64,000 nt of DNA, taken from assembly GCA_001916005.1 (NCBI GenBank), contig MNRP01000038.1, forward strand, positions 1-64,000, given 5' to 3'. Positions 7,172 through 15,931 of this stretch are shown piece after piece. Under the pieces are notes generated by a model. The model ran no database searches. It saw nothing but the letters and a program-made list of their open reading frames with translations, and had not been told where the DNA came from. The stretch is from Clostridium sp. 26_22. Lineage in GTDB: Bacteria; Bacillota; Clostridia; TANB77; CAG-508. Numbering within the stretch: the stretch's first letter is position 1; each line of letters starts with the position of its first letter. The translations under genes were made by a program, and so were the position numbers.

Positions 7172-9292
7172 CTAAGCTTCCACAATCTCAAAATCAATCT
7201 GTCTAAGCAATTTATTAGCCGAAACAACTCTAATTTTAACCTTATCGCCAATCTTATAGACCTTATTAGAATTCTCCCCAATAAGTCTTTTTCTATTTTC
7301 ATCATATATAAAATACTCATTACCCAAGTTTTCAAATCTAATTAATCCTTCAACAGTATTTTCCAACTCAACGAAAATACCAAATTGTGTAACAGAAGAT
7401 ACAATTCCTTCATACTCTTGTCCAATCTTATCTTGCATAAATTCAGCTTTTTTCATATCTTCACTATCACGTTCTGCCTTTGTTGCTACTTTTTCTCTTT
7501 CAGATGACATTCTTGCTCTATCAATCGCTTTTTGTTTAAAATCTTCTATAAATTTGTCACTTACAACATAATTTTCTTCTAAATACTTTGATATAATTCT
7601 GTGTATAAATAAGTCTGGGTATCTTCTAATTGGAGATGTAAAGTGGCAGTAATATTTACTTGCTATACCAAAATGTCCTTTGTTTTCTGCTTCATATCTA
7701 GCAATTTTTAGTGTTCTTAATATTAATGTTGATACTACTTTTTCTTCTTCTTTTCCTTTTATTTCTTCTAATATTTTTGAGACTTCTTTTGGGTATATTT
7801 TTTCATTTACTATTCTTATTTTTAAACCAAAGTTATATAAAAATTTGTTTAGTTCTTTTACTTTTTCTATGTCTGGGTCTTCGTGAACTCTATAAATAAA
7901 TGGAGCTTCTAGCCAATAGAATTTTTCTGCAATTGTTTCATTTGCACTTAACATGAATTGTTCTATAATTTCATTACTAAAACTTGTTTCATATTTTCCT
8001 ATTGATATTACTTTTCCATTTTCATCTAAATCTATTTTACTTTCTGGAATATCTAAATTTAAATAACCTTGTTCTAATCTTTTTTTCTTTAGTATTTCTG
8101 CTAATTCTGCCATTAATTCAAAATTGCCTATATATTTTTCATATTTTTTTAATACTTTTTCATCTGATTTGTCCAAGATTTTTTGAACATCATGATAATT
8201 CATTCTTTCTGTTACATTTATTATTCCTTTATAAACTTCTGCTGATACAACTTCACCTTTATTATTTATTTCCATTGAGCAAGATAAGGTAAATCTATCT
8301 TGTCCTGCGTTTAGACTACAGATACCATTTGAAAGTTCTTTTGGAAGCATTGGTATAACTCTACTTAACATATATACACTTGTTCCTCTTATTTGTGCTT
8401 CTTTATCTAATAAACTTCCTTCTCTTACATAATAACTAACATCTGCAATATGCACATCTAGTCTATAATTGCCATTTTTAAGTTTTATAACTCTTACTGC
8501 ATCATCTAGATCTTTGGCGTCTTCTCCATCTATTGTAAATATTATATCTTGTCTACAATCTATTCTATTTTGAATGTCTTTTTCATCTATTTTATTTCCA
8601 TACTTTTTAGCTTCTTCTATAACGTTTTCTGGAAATTCTGCTGGTAAATCGTATTCTTTTATTATTGATAGCATATCTACTCCTGCTTCATCTATTGAGC
8701 CTAATACTTCAATAATTTCACCTTCTGCATTTTTGCCTTTTTGTGGATATTTTGTTATTTTTACTACTACTTTTTGGTTATTTTTGGCATTTAAAAACTT
8801 TCCTTTTGATATAAATATATCGGTTCCAAAGGCTTTATCATCTGGTACAACAAAGCCAAAATTTCTGCTTTCTTGAAAAGTTCCTACTACTGTTTCTTTT
8901 TCATGTTTTATTATTTTCTTTATTTTACCCTCTGCTCTTTTTACTTTGTTTTGTTCCTCAGTAATTTCTATTAATACTCTATCACCATTTAAGGCATTCA
9001 AAGAGTCCTCTTTTGCAATATATATTTCATCTTCCCTATCATCTATTTTTACAAATCCAAAGCCTCTTTGATTTTTTCTATATATTCCTTCTACAAAATT
9101 TTCTCCAATTAATCTATATCTATTTTTTCTGTTCTTTACTATTTTATAATTTTCTTCTAAGTATCTAATTATATCTAAAAATTTGTTATATTCTTTTTTT
9201 GGTACTCCTAAAATCATTGCCATTTCTTTAGCCTTCATTGGAGTATAATTTTCATCTTTCATAAAATTTAGAATTAATTCTTGTTTTTCCAT
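7172..9292 (-). CDS. rnr: ribonuclease R (RNase II/R family 3'-5' exoribonuclease)
   Basis: 706 residues with the usual order: N-terminal helix-turn-helix (1-60), two cold-shock domains (about 63-210), the RNB catalytic domain (about 240-570) with the acidic active-site run FTIDGEDAKDLDDAV, and a C-terminal S1 domain (from about 620, YEGIVSSVTQFGIFVELEN). It degrades structured RNA and takes part in RNA quality control with tmRNA. The ATG at 9292 is favoured by the N-terminal pattern, but the AAGGAG site is 24 bases away with a small hairpin between (see separate entry). It follows secG, a common gene order. Confidence 0.96.
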   Translation of the reverse strand: MEKQELILNFMKDENYTPMKAKEMAMILGVPKKEYNKFLDIIRYLEENYKIVKNRKNRYRLIGENFVEGIYRKNQRGFGFVKIDDREDEIYIAKEDSLNALNGDRVLIEITEEQNKVKRAEGKIKKIIKHEKETVVGTFQESRNFGFVVPDDKAFGTDIFISKGKFLNAKNNQKVVVKITKYPQKGKNAEGEIIEVLGSIDEAGVDMLSIIKEYDLPAEFPENVIEEAKKYGNKIDEKDIQNRIDCRQDIIFTIDGEDAKDLDDAVRVIKLKNGNYRLDVHIADVSYYVREGSLLDKEAQIRGTSVYMLSRVIPMLPKELSNGICSLNAGQDRFTLSCSMEINNKGEVVSAEVYKGIINVTERMNYHDVQKILDKSDEKVLKKYEKYIGNFELMAELAEILKKKRLEQGYLNLDIPESKIDLDENGKVISIGKYETSFSNEIIEQFMLSANETIAEKFYWLEAPFIYRVHEDPDIEKVKELNKFLYNFGLKIRIVNEKIYPKEVSKILEEIKGKEEEKVVSTLILRTLKIARYEAENKGHFGIASKYYCHFTSPIRRYPDLFIHRIISKYLEENYVVSDKFIEDFKQKAIDRARMSSEREKVATKAERDSEDMKKAEFMQDKIGQEYEGIVSSVTQFGIFVELENTVEGLIRFENLGNEYFIYDENRKRLIGENSNKVYKIGDKVKIRVVSANKLLRQIDFEIVEA

Positions 9293-9300
9293 ATATATTT

Positions 9301-9322
9301 AATTGCTTTTGCAATTCTCCTT
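9301..9322 (-). promoter_or_regulatory. hairpin between the ribosome site and start codon of rnr
   Basis: On the minus strand AAGGAG (9317-9322) is followed at once by AATTGC-AAAA-GCAATT (9301-9316), a 6-bp stem with an A4 loop, then eight bases, then ATG. The linear spacing of 24 bases is too long, but with the stem folded the effective gap becomes about eight. Confidence 0.5.
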
Positions 9323-9336
9323 TCTCTTTTACATAC

Positions 9337-9361
9337 AAAAAAAGCGAGTTTTTTCCCCGCC
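9337..9361 (-). terminator. intrinsic terminator between secG and rnr
   Basis: Minus-strand GCGGG/CTCGC stem (one G-T pair) with an A-rich loop and a T7 run. It lies after secG and before rnr, so rnr needs readthrough or its own promoter. Confidence 0.6.
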
Positions 9362-9372
9362 TTTTGATATCT

Positions 9373-9621
9373 TTATGCTAAATATAATATTCCTAATACT
9401 ATTGTTAATACTGCAAATACAATTGATAAAATAATTGTCCATCTTTTTTGTTTTCCTTCTTTTGTTCTACCTTTATTTTTTTCATAGAAGTTATTTGTTG
9501 ATGAACCTGTTATTGTTGATGATAATCCTGCATCATCTTTTGATTGTATTGTTGCTAATATTATTACAGCAAGTGCTACTATAAAATATATTACTGTTAG
9601 TATTGTTCTTATTATTTCCAT
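9373..9621 (-). CDS. secG: preprotein translocase subunit SecG
   Basis: 82 residues, two membrane helices (about 4-25 and 60-81) around a polar loop containing GLSSTITGSS and the NKGRTKEGKQKR stretch typical of SecG. It assists SecYEG-SecA protein export. GGAGG lies about eight bases before the ATG. The secG-rnr order is conserved in Firmicutes. Confidence 0.93.
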   Translation of the reverse strand: MEIIRTILTVIYFIVALAVIILATIQSKDDAGLSSTITGSSTNNFYEKNKGRTKEGKQKRWTIILSIVFAVLTIVLGILYLA

Positions 9622-9666
9622 TTATAATTCCTCCCTGCGGTTTTTCCGTTTTTTTATTACTTGCAT

Positions 9667-9695
9667 ATTTTACCATATTAAATTATAAAAAGCAA
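9667..9695 (-). promoter_or_regulatory. sigma-A promoter of secG
   Basis: Minus strand: TTGCTT (9690-9695), 17-base spacer, TAAAAT (9667-9672), about 45 bases before the secG start. Confidence 0.55.
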
Positions 9696-9767
9696 GTAAA
9701 TATTTAGTAAATATTGAAATATTTTAATTTAATTTTTTTATAGATATACTTAAAAGTATTATTAATA

Positions 9768-9796
9768 TTGACAGTTAATTTTTTATACTATATAAT
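9768..9796 (+). promoter_or_regulatory. perfect consensus sigma-A promoter
   Basis: TTGACA (9768-9773), exactly 17 bases, TATAAT (9791-9796). It drives the single gene at 9850 and predicts a leader of about 45 bases. Confidence 0.85.
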
Positions 9797-9849
9797 AAAA
9801 TTACATGATTTTTTATGTGTGCCACAAATGATTAAAAAGGAGACTAATA

Positions 9850-10467
9850 ATGAGAAAATATAAAACTTTAATAATAATATTATTAATAATATTATTTACT
9901 AATTGTATAAGTGTATATGCGACATATACTTACTTTGCTAAAGACATAAGTTACACAAAAAAAGATGGTTCAACCATAAATGTAGAATCAGCTCTTAATG
10001 AATTATATTTAAAAAAAGATAAGGAAATAGCTTCTATTCAACCATTGCAATATCCTATTTTAACAATTGCAGGAATGAAAAATGTTCAAGTACTTTATAA
10101 AGATGGTACTATTTCCTATGATTTAAATTTAGATTACGATTGCACTGCATCCGATGCATTAGATAAAGTTGCATATGATAATAATCCAACAACTTCTTAT
10201 AAACCAACTTCATCAAAAAAAGTATTTAAATTTGGAGAAAATGTTGATATTTACAATGTGTGTTTAAAAACTTCTTATACTAATGGAAAGATTATCAATT
10301 CAAAGAGTACCGGTAGCTATATTGAAATTCCTGGCGATGTACAAAAGCTTAATAATGGGGATTATCATATAAATTATTACGGAAAAAATTTTTATTCTTG
10401 GTCTGGACAAAGTGCAGAAGTTGTGCAAGAACTAAACGAAATTTATTACAATCCTTCTATAGACTAA
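9850..10467 (+). CDS. secreted or membrane-anchored protein of unknown function
   Basis: 205 residues, AAGGAGA ribosome site. An N-terminal hydrophobic segment (about 6-25) ends near VYATYTYFAK, followed by YTKKDGS-INVESALNELY, a motif I recall just after the export helix in other surface proteins of gut Firmicutes, and then a domain of about 130 residues with two cysteines (DYDC, VCLK) that could pair. No catalytic motif recognised. It stands alone, with a perfect promoter in front and a strong hairpin behind, so it is probably well expressed as a one-gene transcript. Secretion versus helix anchoring is undecided. Confidence 0.75.
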   Translation: MRKYKTLIIILLIILFTNCISVYATYTYFAKDISYTKKDGSTINVESALNELYLKKDKEIASIQPLQYPILTIAGMKNVQVLYKDGTISYDLNLDYDCTASDALDKVAYDNNPTTSYKPTSSKKVFKFGENVDIYNVCLKTSYTNGKIINSKSTGSYIEIPGDVQKLNNGDYHINYYGKNFYSWSGQSAEVVQELNEIYYNPSID

Positions 10468-10513
10468 AAAGATTTTATAAATTAAATGAAGATTTAATTT
10501 ATAAAATCTTTTT
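10466..10513. terminator. bidirectional terminator
   Basis: 21-base perfect arms (10466-10486 and 10493-10513) around a six-base loop, with A and T runs at either end. Serves the convergent genes ending at 10467 and 10521. Confidence 0.88.
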
Positions 10514-10520
10514 ACTTTAT

Positions 10521-11210
10521 TTAAAATATCATAAATATAAAACTTAAAATTACAGCCTTAATAATAATCCCCTCAAAAAATTTAAAATTAGTAAACTTAA
10601 TTCCAATATCATTTAATTCATCATATTTTTTAACAAGACTTTCTATTTCATCTTTAGAAGAAATCCCTTTTTCTTCCATATATTCTTTTGCTAAAAATCT
10701 AGCTTTTATCATTGCATCATTTTCAAGGTATGTTCTTATTGAATAATATACTAAACCTAATACCAAAAATATTGCTAAGAATAGCATTTTATATGGTAAT
10801 ATTTTTAATATGCCCAAAATCGCAATAATAATAAAATATATTAAATATATATTTGAAAATAAAAAATTACTCCATAGTATTTTTTTATCTTGAATTGAGT
10901 GTAAACATTCATGAGCTATTGTTTGAATCCTTGTATAACTTTTGTTTAGATTTGCTATAAAGATTTTATTGCTCATAACTAAATATAATGTTGTATTTGC
11001 ATTTGGATCTTCTTCTATTTTTACAGTATTATTTTTTACTTTTTTTAATATTTCTTCACATATTTGAGTGTTTTCTGGGTATTTACTAACTACTTTATCT
11101 AAATATTCATCTTTTTCAAATTGTTTTAATTTTTTTATTTTCACACTAAAAACTATTTTTAAAAATATGTATATTAAAGTTAAAACTACTAATATTATTA
11201 TAAATTCCAT
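10521..11210 (-). CDS. membrane zinc metallopeptidase, YugP-like
   Basis: 229 residues. An N-terminal helix (3-22), a soluble part with the zinc motif HECLH (H100, E101, H104) in IQTIAHECLHSIQD, two central helices (about 125-165) and a C-terminal helix. The AHE-x2-H-x-IQD context fits the neutral zinc peptidase family of B. subtilis YugP, of similar size. Expected to cleave membrane or membrane-near proteins; substrate unknown. It has AGGAG 15 bases upstream of the ATG, rather distant. Convergent with the 9850 gene. Confidence 0.72.
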   Translation of the reverse strand: MEFIIILVVLTLIYIFLKIVFSVKIKKLKQFEKDEYLDKVVSKYPENTQICEEILKKVKNNTVKIEEDPNANTTLYLVMSNKIFIANLNKSYTRIQTIAHECLHSIQDKKILWSNFLFSNIYLIYFIIIAILGILKILPYKMLFLAIFLVLGLVYYSIRTYLENDAMIKARFLAKEYMEEKGISSKDEIESLVKKYDELNDIGIKFTNFKFFEGIIIKAVILSFIFMIF

Positions 11211-11253
11211 AATACTTATAACTCTCCTATTATTTAAATTCTTTTGTATTAAT

Positions 11254-11282
11254 AAAAATTGAGGGATTATTAAACATCCCTC
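11254..11282 (-). terminator. intrinsic terminator after the YlbF-like gene
   Basis: Minus-strand GAGGGAT/ATCCCTC stem (11261-11267, 11276-11282) followed by an A/T-rich run. Confidence 0.7.
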
Positions 11283-11288
11283 TTCTCA

Positions 11289-11624
11289 TTATTGAATTAC
11301 GTCCTTTACTGCATCTCCAATAATTTTATTAACATCTGCTAATAAAATATTGAATTTCATTTCTGCTTCAAAATATTTTTTTGCAATATCATCTTGGATT
11401 AATTCTACATATAAATCTTGCATTTTTTTCACTTTTTCTTCATCATTTTTTCCTGTTTGCATTGCTGTTATTTGTGCATCATATCTAGCTTCTTCAAATT
11501 CTTTTATTTTATTTTTTAAGTCATGATTTATATTTAATGTTTCTTTCGCCATTTTATAATTTGAATATTCTTCTGATTGTTTTAATTCTTCTGCTAATCT
11601 GTTTGCTGTATCATAAACGTTCAT
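11289..11624 (-). CDS. YlbF/YmcA family regulator
   Basis: 111 residues, all-helical pattern, with the family opening NVYDTANRLAEELKQSEEY and a C-terminal helix IGDAVKDVIQ. In B. subtilis, YlbF, YmcA and YaaT form a complex that affects RNase Y-dependent mRNA processing, competence and sporulation. Which paralogue this is cannot be told. Last gene of a minus-strand run beginning at pdaA. Confidence 0.8.
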   Translation of the reverse strand: MNVYDTANRLAEELKQSEEYSNYKMAKETLNINHDLKNKIKEFEEARYDAQITAMQTGKNDEEKVKKMQDLYVELIQDDIAKKYFEAEMKFNILLADVNKIIGDAVKDVIQ

Positions 11625-11631
11625 TATTTTT

Positions 11632-12684
11632 TCACTCCATTTCTACTTGTGCATCTGTTGGACAAATGTTTACCCATGTATTACCATCATTAACTTTTAT
11701 TTCATTTCCATTTAGGTCTTCATATTTTGTTTGTTGGTCTCTTGCTGTTTTTGTACATTTTATTTTTATTGCTTTTCCATTTGTTATATAATATCCATCA
11801 AATGTTCCTATATTTTTTAAGCCTTGCCTTCCTTTATTTTCACTATCTGTTAATGTGTAATTATCACAGAATGTTATTATTATGTTTTTTGTTGTTATAG
11901 CATTTCCTGTATCCCAATCTGTTTGTGCTTTGTTTCTTGCATATCTTTTATATACTTGATTTGTTTCATCATATACATATTTTACTTTTTGTAATGTAGA
12001 ATGTGGAATTGTTACACTATTTGCTATGATTCCATCTTCTAATTTCACTTCATCTGTAACATAATTTAATATGCTTTTTTTATCAGAAGTTGTTTTATAG
12101 CCTTTTGATTTTGCAGCTTTCAATAAAGCTTCTGTACTTGTTACTGCATTGTGTGGTGCTGATTTATCTTTTACTCTCCAGAATGTTGATGTACTTTCTG
12201 TTATTCCATTTAAATTATTGATACTATATTTTTTTATATCACTTTCGGCTTGTGGGCTCCATCCATAATGTGCATATATTGCATCATTTTCCATTGCATA
12301 GTCTATAAAATAGTGTCTTGAACTTCTTACTGGTCCTATTTTATCAACAGTTACTCCTTTAAATATTGCCATTAATCTTGTTTCTCCACCTTCGACTATA
12401 ATTTCATATACCATATATGCTTTGTTTAAACCTGCTTGTGGCCATGCTTGATTATGATTATCTATCATTACTGCTATTGGTCTATCTTTTCCATTAAAAA
12501 TTTGTACTTTTTTCTCCTCTATTCCTGCAGTTAGTATACTATTTTCTGTGTTATTTGTTTCTGCCACTTCTTGTGTTTCATTATTTTTCTTGTCACTTAT
12601 AATTTTGTAAGCCATAACTACACCTGTTGCAATTATCAATATTATTAATATTCCTATTAATATTTTAGTACCTTTTCCTTCCAT
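11632..12684 (-). CDS. DUF3048 (YerB-like) membrane-anchored protein
   Basis: 350 residues. The segment RPIAVMIDNHNQAWPQAGL and later VDKIGPVRSSRHYFIDYA identify DUF3048, the family of B. subtilis YerB, function unknown but extracytoplasmic. The N-terminal anchor (about 7-26, ILIGILIILIIATGVVMAY) has no lipobox cysteine, although YerB is a lipoprotein. Seven bases separate its end from the YlbF-like gene and ten its start from ybeY, so it is in the same operon. Confidence 0.88.
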   Translation of the reverse strand: MEGKGTKILIGILIILIIATGVVMAYKIISDKKNNETQEVAETNNTENSILTAGIEEKKVQIFNGKDRPIAVMIDNHNQAWPQAGLNKAYMVYEIIVEGGETRLMAIFKGVTVDKIGPVRSSRHYFIDYAMENDAIYAHYGWSPQAESDIKKYSINNLNGITESTSTFWRVKDKSAPHNAVTSTEALLKAAKSKGYKTTSDKKSILNYVTDEVKLEDGIIANSVTIPHSTLQKVKYVYDETNQVYKRYARNKAQTDWDTGNAITTKNIIITFCDNYTLTDSENKGRQGLKNIGTFDGYYITNGKAIKIKCTKTARDQQTKYEDLNGNEIKVNDGNTWVNICPTDAQVEME

Positions 12685-12694
12685 AAAAACTCCT

Positions 12695-13168
12695 TTAATC
12701 TCTTGTTATTTTTAATTCATTTAGAATTTTTTCTTCTTTTGGTCTCATTTCTTTTTTGTCTTCTTCTTTTATATGGTCATACCCCATTAAATGATAAAAC
12801 CCATGTACTAACATATAACTTAGTTCTCTTTCAAAACTATGTCCATATTCTATTGCTTGTTCTTTTACTTTTTCTATTGATATTATTATATCACCTAATA
12901 CATCTTCATGTTCAAAGTCCTGTTTTGCTATTTTTTCTTCTAATTCTTTTCTTTCAAACATTGGAAATGATAATACATCTGTTGGTCTATCAACTTGTCT
13001 ATATTCCTTATTTATTTTATGTATTTGTTCTGGTGTTGTAAATGTTATCGTTATTATTAATTTTGAGTCTAATAATTTTTCTTCTTCATAACATTTTTGT
13101 AATACTTTTTCTACAATTTTATCATAGCTTTTATCTTCCGCTAAATCTAAATATGTAATTTCATACAT
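12695..13168 (-). CDS. ybeY: endoribonuclease YbeY (rRNA maturation factor)
   Basis: 157 residues with the diagnostic zinc site HGFYHLMGYDH (H122, H126, H132) and PTDVLSFPM. YbeY takes part in 16S rRNA 3'-end processing and ribosome quality control. Its ATG overlaps the stop of the upstream 407-residue gene (TAATG), implying translational coupling. In most Firmicutes the gene upstream would be phoH or pgpH. Confidence 0.95.
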   Translation of the reverse strand: MYEITYLDLAEDKSYDKIVEKVLQKCYEEEKLLDSKLIITITFTTPEQIHKINKEYRQVDRPTDVLSFPMFERKELEEKIAKQDFEHEDVLGDIIISIEKVKEQAIEYGHSFERELSYMLVHGFYHLMGYDHIKEEDKKEMRPKEEKILNELKITRD

Positions 13169-14391
13169 TATGCACTCACCCTATTTTCTTTCTGTTTTAT
13201 TGTTCCTATATATTTTTCTGCTGTTCTACAAGTATTTTTTAATTCTCTTATAGCTCCATAGTCTACTAATTTTCTTTTATAATACACAATGATTTTTGAA
13301 TAATCAAATTTCGTATTTTGAATCTTCTTCATATCATCTTTTATAAATAATATTTCTTTTTTTCTCATATATTCAACAAAGTCTACATCTTTTAGTTTTG
13401 CTATTTCTTTATACTTGTCCCAGAATTTTTTATAGTTTTCTCTTTCTTTCATATTTTCCCAATATACTTTTGTTGATAGTAGTTTTATATTATAATCTTC
13501 TATCAAATTAATTAGCATATTGTATGCATTTTCTCTTTTTACTGCCATTTTTGTATCTTGAACCAATATTCTTGCATCTTTTAATAGTTTTTCATAACAT
13601 TGTTCTGCAACTATTAATGGTATACTATGTGTAAATAATTTTCTGCTTATTCCTAGTAGTATCATATTTTTTTCAATGTTATCTTTTGTATCTAATTTTC
13701 CTACTGAGTAAGCTTCATATTTTTCATAATCTTCTATTATGTCTTTAAATTCTTCTTTTTGTCCTATGCTCATTTTTAATGTTAATATATTTTGAATATA
13801 TTCTTCTAGTGTATAGAATATTTTTACATAAATCCAATCATTTGATGAATCATATATATTTGTTGTATCTGCTAATTTGATTGAATAATTTTTTAATATT
13901 GATTTATATAAACTGTCCATTTTAGAAACATAGAATTTATTATATTTATTTAGAACTTTTTCTTTTAGATTGTTTTCTACTCCATCTTTGTCTAATTCTA
14001 ATAAATACTTTTGTTTTCTATATTTATAATCCATATATTCTTTTTCTTTTAAACTTGTAACTTCATAATATCTTGATAAAGCATCTTTTTCAAATTCTGA
14101 AGCTGTGTTGTTTTTTACTTTTTTATATATTGAATCCATAACATATTTATCTAGTGCTTCTAAATAAACTGTGTATGCATTATCATATTTTTTTTCTAAT
14201 TCTTCTTGATTAAAATCTTCGTTTTCTTTTGTATAGTTTTCATATGCTTTTATTACTGCATTTCTTTTCATTGAAATTAACATTCCATTAATTCCTATTT
14301 TGGTCGGAATTAACATCTTTGATATTGTTTTTGTTAGTTTGTTAAAAAAAGTAGTATTTGTTCCTGTTATTCTAAGGCTTCTTTCTTCCAT
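13168..14391 (-). CDS. unknown helical protein in the yqfD-ybeY cluster
   Basis: 407 residues, rich in Lys, Glu, Tyr and Asn, no signal peptide, no clear membrane helix, no motif recognised; the charge pattern suggests long helices from about residue 40 to the end. It lies between yqfD and ybeY, exactly where phoH (and often pgpH) sits in other Firmicutes, and it lacks the P-loop of PhoH. TAATG coupling to ybeY makes it a real gene. Function cannot be assigned; an RNA or ribosome-related role is only suggested by position. Confidence 0.7.
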   Translation of the reverse strand: MEERSLRITGTNTTFFNKLTKTISKMLIPTKIGINGMLISMKRNAVIKAYENYTKENEDFNQEELEKKYDNAYTVYLEALDKYVMDSIYKKVKNNTASEFEKDALSRYYEVTSLKEKEYMDYKYRKQKYLLELDKDGVENNLKEKVLNKYNKFYVSKMDSLYKSILKNYSIKLADTTNIYDSSNDWIYVKIFYTLEEYIQNILTLKMSIGQKEEFKDIIEDYEKYEAYSVGKLDTKDNIEKNMILLGISRKLFTHSIPLIVAEQCYEKLLKDARILVQDTKMAVKRENAYNMLINLIEDYNIKLLSTKVYWENMKERENYKKFWDKYKEIAKLKDVDFVEYMRKKEILFIKDDMKKIQNTKFDYSKIIVYYKRKLVDYGAIRELKNTCRTAEKYIGTIKQKENRVSA

Positions 14392-14424
14392 TTAAATCAT
14401 CCTTCCACGTATCTCTTTGAGAAA

Positions 14425-15609
14425 TCAAAAAACTATTTTTTCATTTGTCCCTATGTTTTCAAGTACTTCATATGTAACTACAACTTCTAATCCATCTTCT
14501 TTTTCGTATGTATTAATATTTTTATTTACAATTTTGTTACTATCTGTAATATTTTTGTTCAATTCTTCTTCTAATTGTTGTACCCCTAAGTTTTTAGCTT
14601 GTTCAAAATCGTAATTTTTAGTTTCTTCTTTTTCTTCTTTATTTGTTGTTTTTATTAATGTGATTGGTAAATAAAAATCTGAAAATAGTTTAAATTTCTT
14701 TTCTGCGTCTATTGTATCATAAATTTTGAATTTTGAAACCCTTTTTGATAAATTTATTTCAAAATTATTAAATTTTATTTTATATTTATTCTCAACATTT
14801 CCTGTTTCACTTCTTTCCGTAGTGTTATATAATATTTTTGTACTCTTTGTATACCAAACTTTAGCTTCAATATCTCCTTGTGCATGAACATATCTAATTC
14901 CTGTATATTTTCCTTCCATCCACCCATTTATAAGTACAGTTCCAACCTTTACAGTATCTCCTACATTTACTGCAAGAGTTCCATTTTTTGCATTTATTTT
15001 TGTTATCACCCCTACTTTATCTGATACTATATTACAATAATCTTCTTCATCTACTATATCTGGTTTGCTTTCAGCTTTTACTAATTTTACAATTGCATTT
15101 GTTCCTTTTAATTCGATTCCCATCCAAGCAATATCATTTCTTTTTAATCTTATTTGATTTATGATTTCTTTTGTGTTTATTTTATTTTTCATTTTCCCTG
15201 TTTCTAGTCCTGCTGATGTTATATCTTCATATATATTGTCTAATTGTTCTGCATTTTCTATTTTTATTTCTATATTCCAAATAAAATTTGATGATATTCC
15301 AATCAATACTAATATAAGTAATAAAAATCCAAAAAATATTTTTCTTTTTTTGTACCTATTAAATAAAAATGGTAACCCTTTTTTCTTGATTATCTTTACT
15401 TTACATTTTGTTTTCTTTGCTATTTTCTTTATTTTTTTAAAATCTTTTATACCTATATTTAGATTTAATCGTACACTTTTATCCCTTTTTAAATTCCATA
15501 TTATTATTTTATTATTTCTACATATATTAATAAATCTTTCTATGTAATAACCTTCTACAGTTATTCTAACATAACCAAGTATATAATTTAATAATATTTT
15601 TATGAACAT
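14425..15609 (-). CDS. yqfD: sporulation protein YqfD
   Basis: 394 residues from the ATG ending at 15609, which has AAAGGAAG just upstream; a longer frame would overlap yqfC. The N-terminal soluble part (VRITVEGYYIERFINIC), a membrane helix at about residues 95-115 (FFGFLLLILVLIGISS) and a large outer domain match YqfD, a mother-cell sporulation protein required for efficient spore formation, probably at the forespore membrane. It follows yqfC by 19 bases, the conserved order. Confidence 0.9.
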   Translation of the reverse strand: MFIKILLNYILGYVRITVEGYYIERFINICRNNKIIIWNLKRDKSVRLNLNIGIKDFKKIKKIAKKTKCKVKIIKKKGLPFLFNRYKKRKIFFGFLLLILVLIGISSNFIWNIEIKIENAEQLDNIYEDITSAGLETGKMKNKINTKEIINQIRLKRNDIAWMGIELKGTNAIVKLVKAESKPDIVDEEDYCNIVSDKVGVITKINAKNGTLAVNVGDTVKVGTVLINGWMEGKYTGIRYVHAQGDIEAKVWYTKSTKILYNTTERSETGNVENKYKIKFNNFEINLSKRVSKFKIYDTIDAEKKFKLFSDFYLPITLIKTTNKEEKEETKNYDFEQAKNLGVQQLEEELNKNITDSNKIVNKNINTYEKEDGLEVVVTYEVLENIGTNEKIVF

Positions 15610-15628
15610 TTTTCTTCCTTTCGTTTTT

Positions 15629-15916
15629 TTATTCATCAAAATTTCTTTCAATATCAAACTTTTCAATTTTTCCAGTAACTTTTATGTCATCATTTGTCAT
15701 ATTTTCAAGTCTTAATTCATAACCATTAACATTTATAATTCCTAAACTTGTATTTATTCTTATGTAATAATCTTCGTATTCTAATATTCCTTTAAAATTT
15801 TCGATAATCATTTCATTAAATCCCGTTATTGTTATTTTAGGAACATTTGAATATATTTCTTGTGGGATTTCTAAAAGTCTATCTATTCTAGAAATATTTT
15901 TTTTATTCTTTTTCAC
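15629..15916 (-). CDS. yqfC: sporulation protein YqfC
   Basis: 95 residues of the YabP/YqfC family, recognised by RIDRLLEIPQEI, ITGFNEMIIENFKGILEY and the TSLGIINVNGYELRL segment. Expressed in the mother cell in B. subtilis as part of yqfCD. It starts 15 bases after pdaA on the same strand. Confidence 0.92.
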   Translation of the reverse strand: MKKNKKNISRIDRLLEIPQEIYSNVPKITITGFNEMIIENFKGILEYEDYYIRINTSLGIINVNGYELRLENMTNDDIKVTGKIEKFDIERNFDE

Positions 15917-15931
15917 AATATTCCTCCTATA

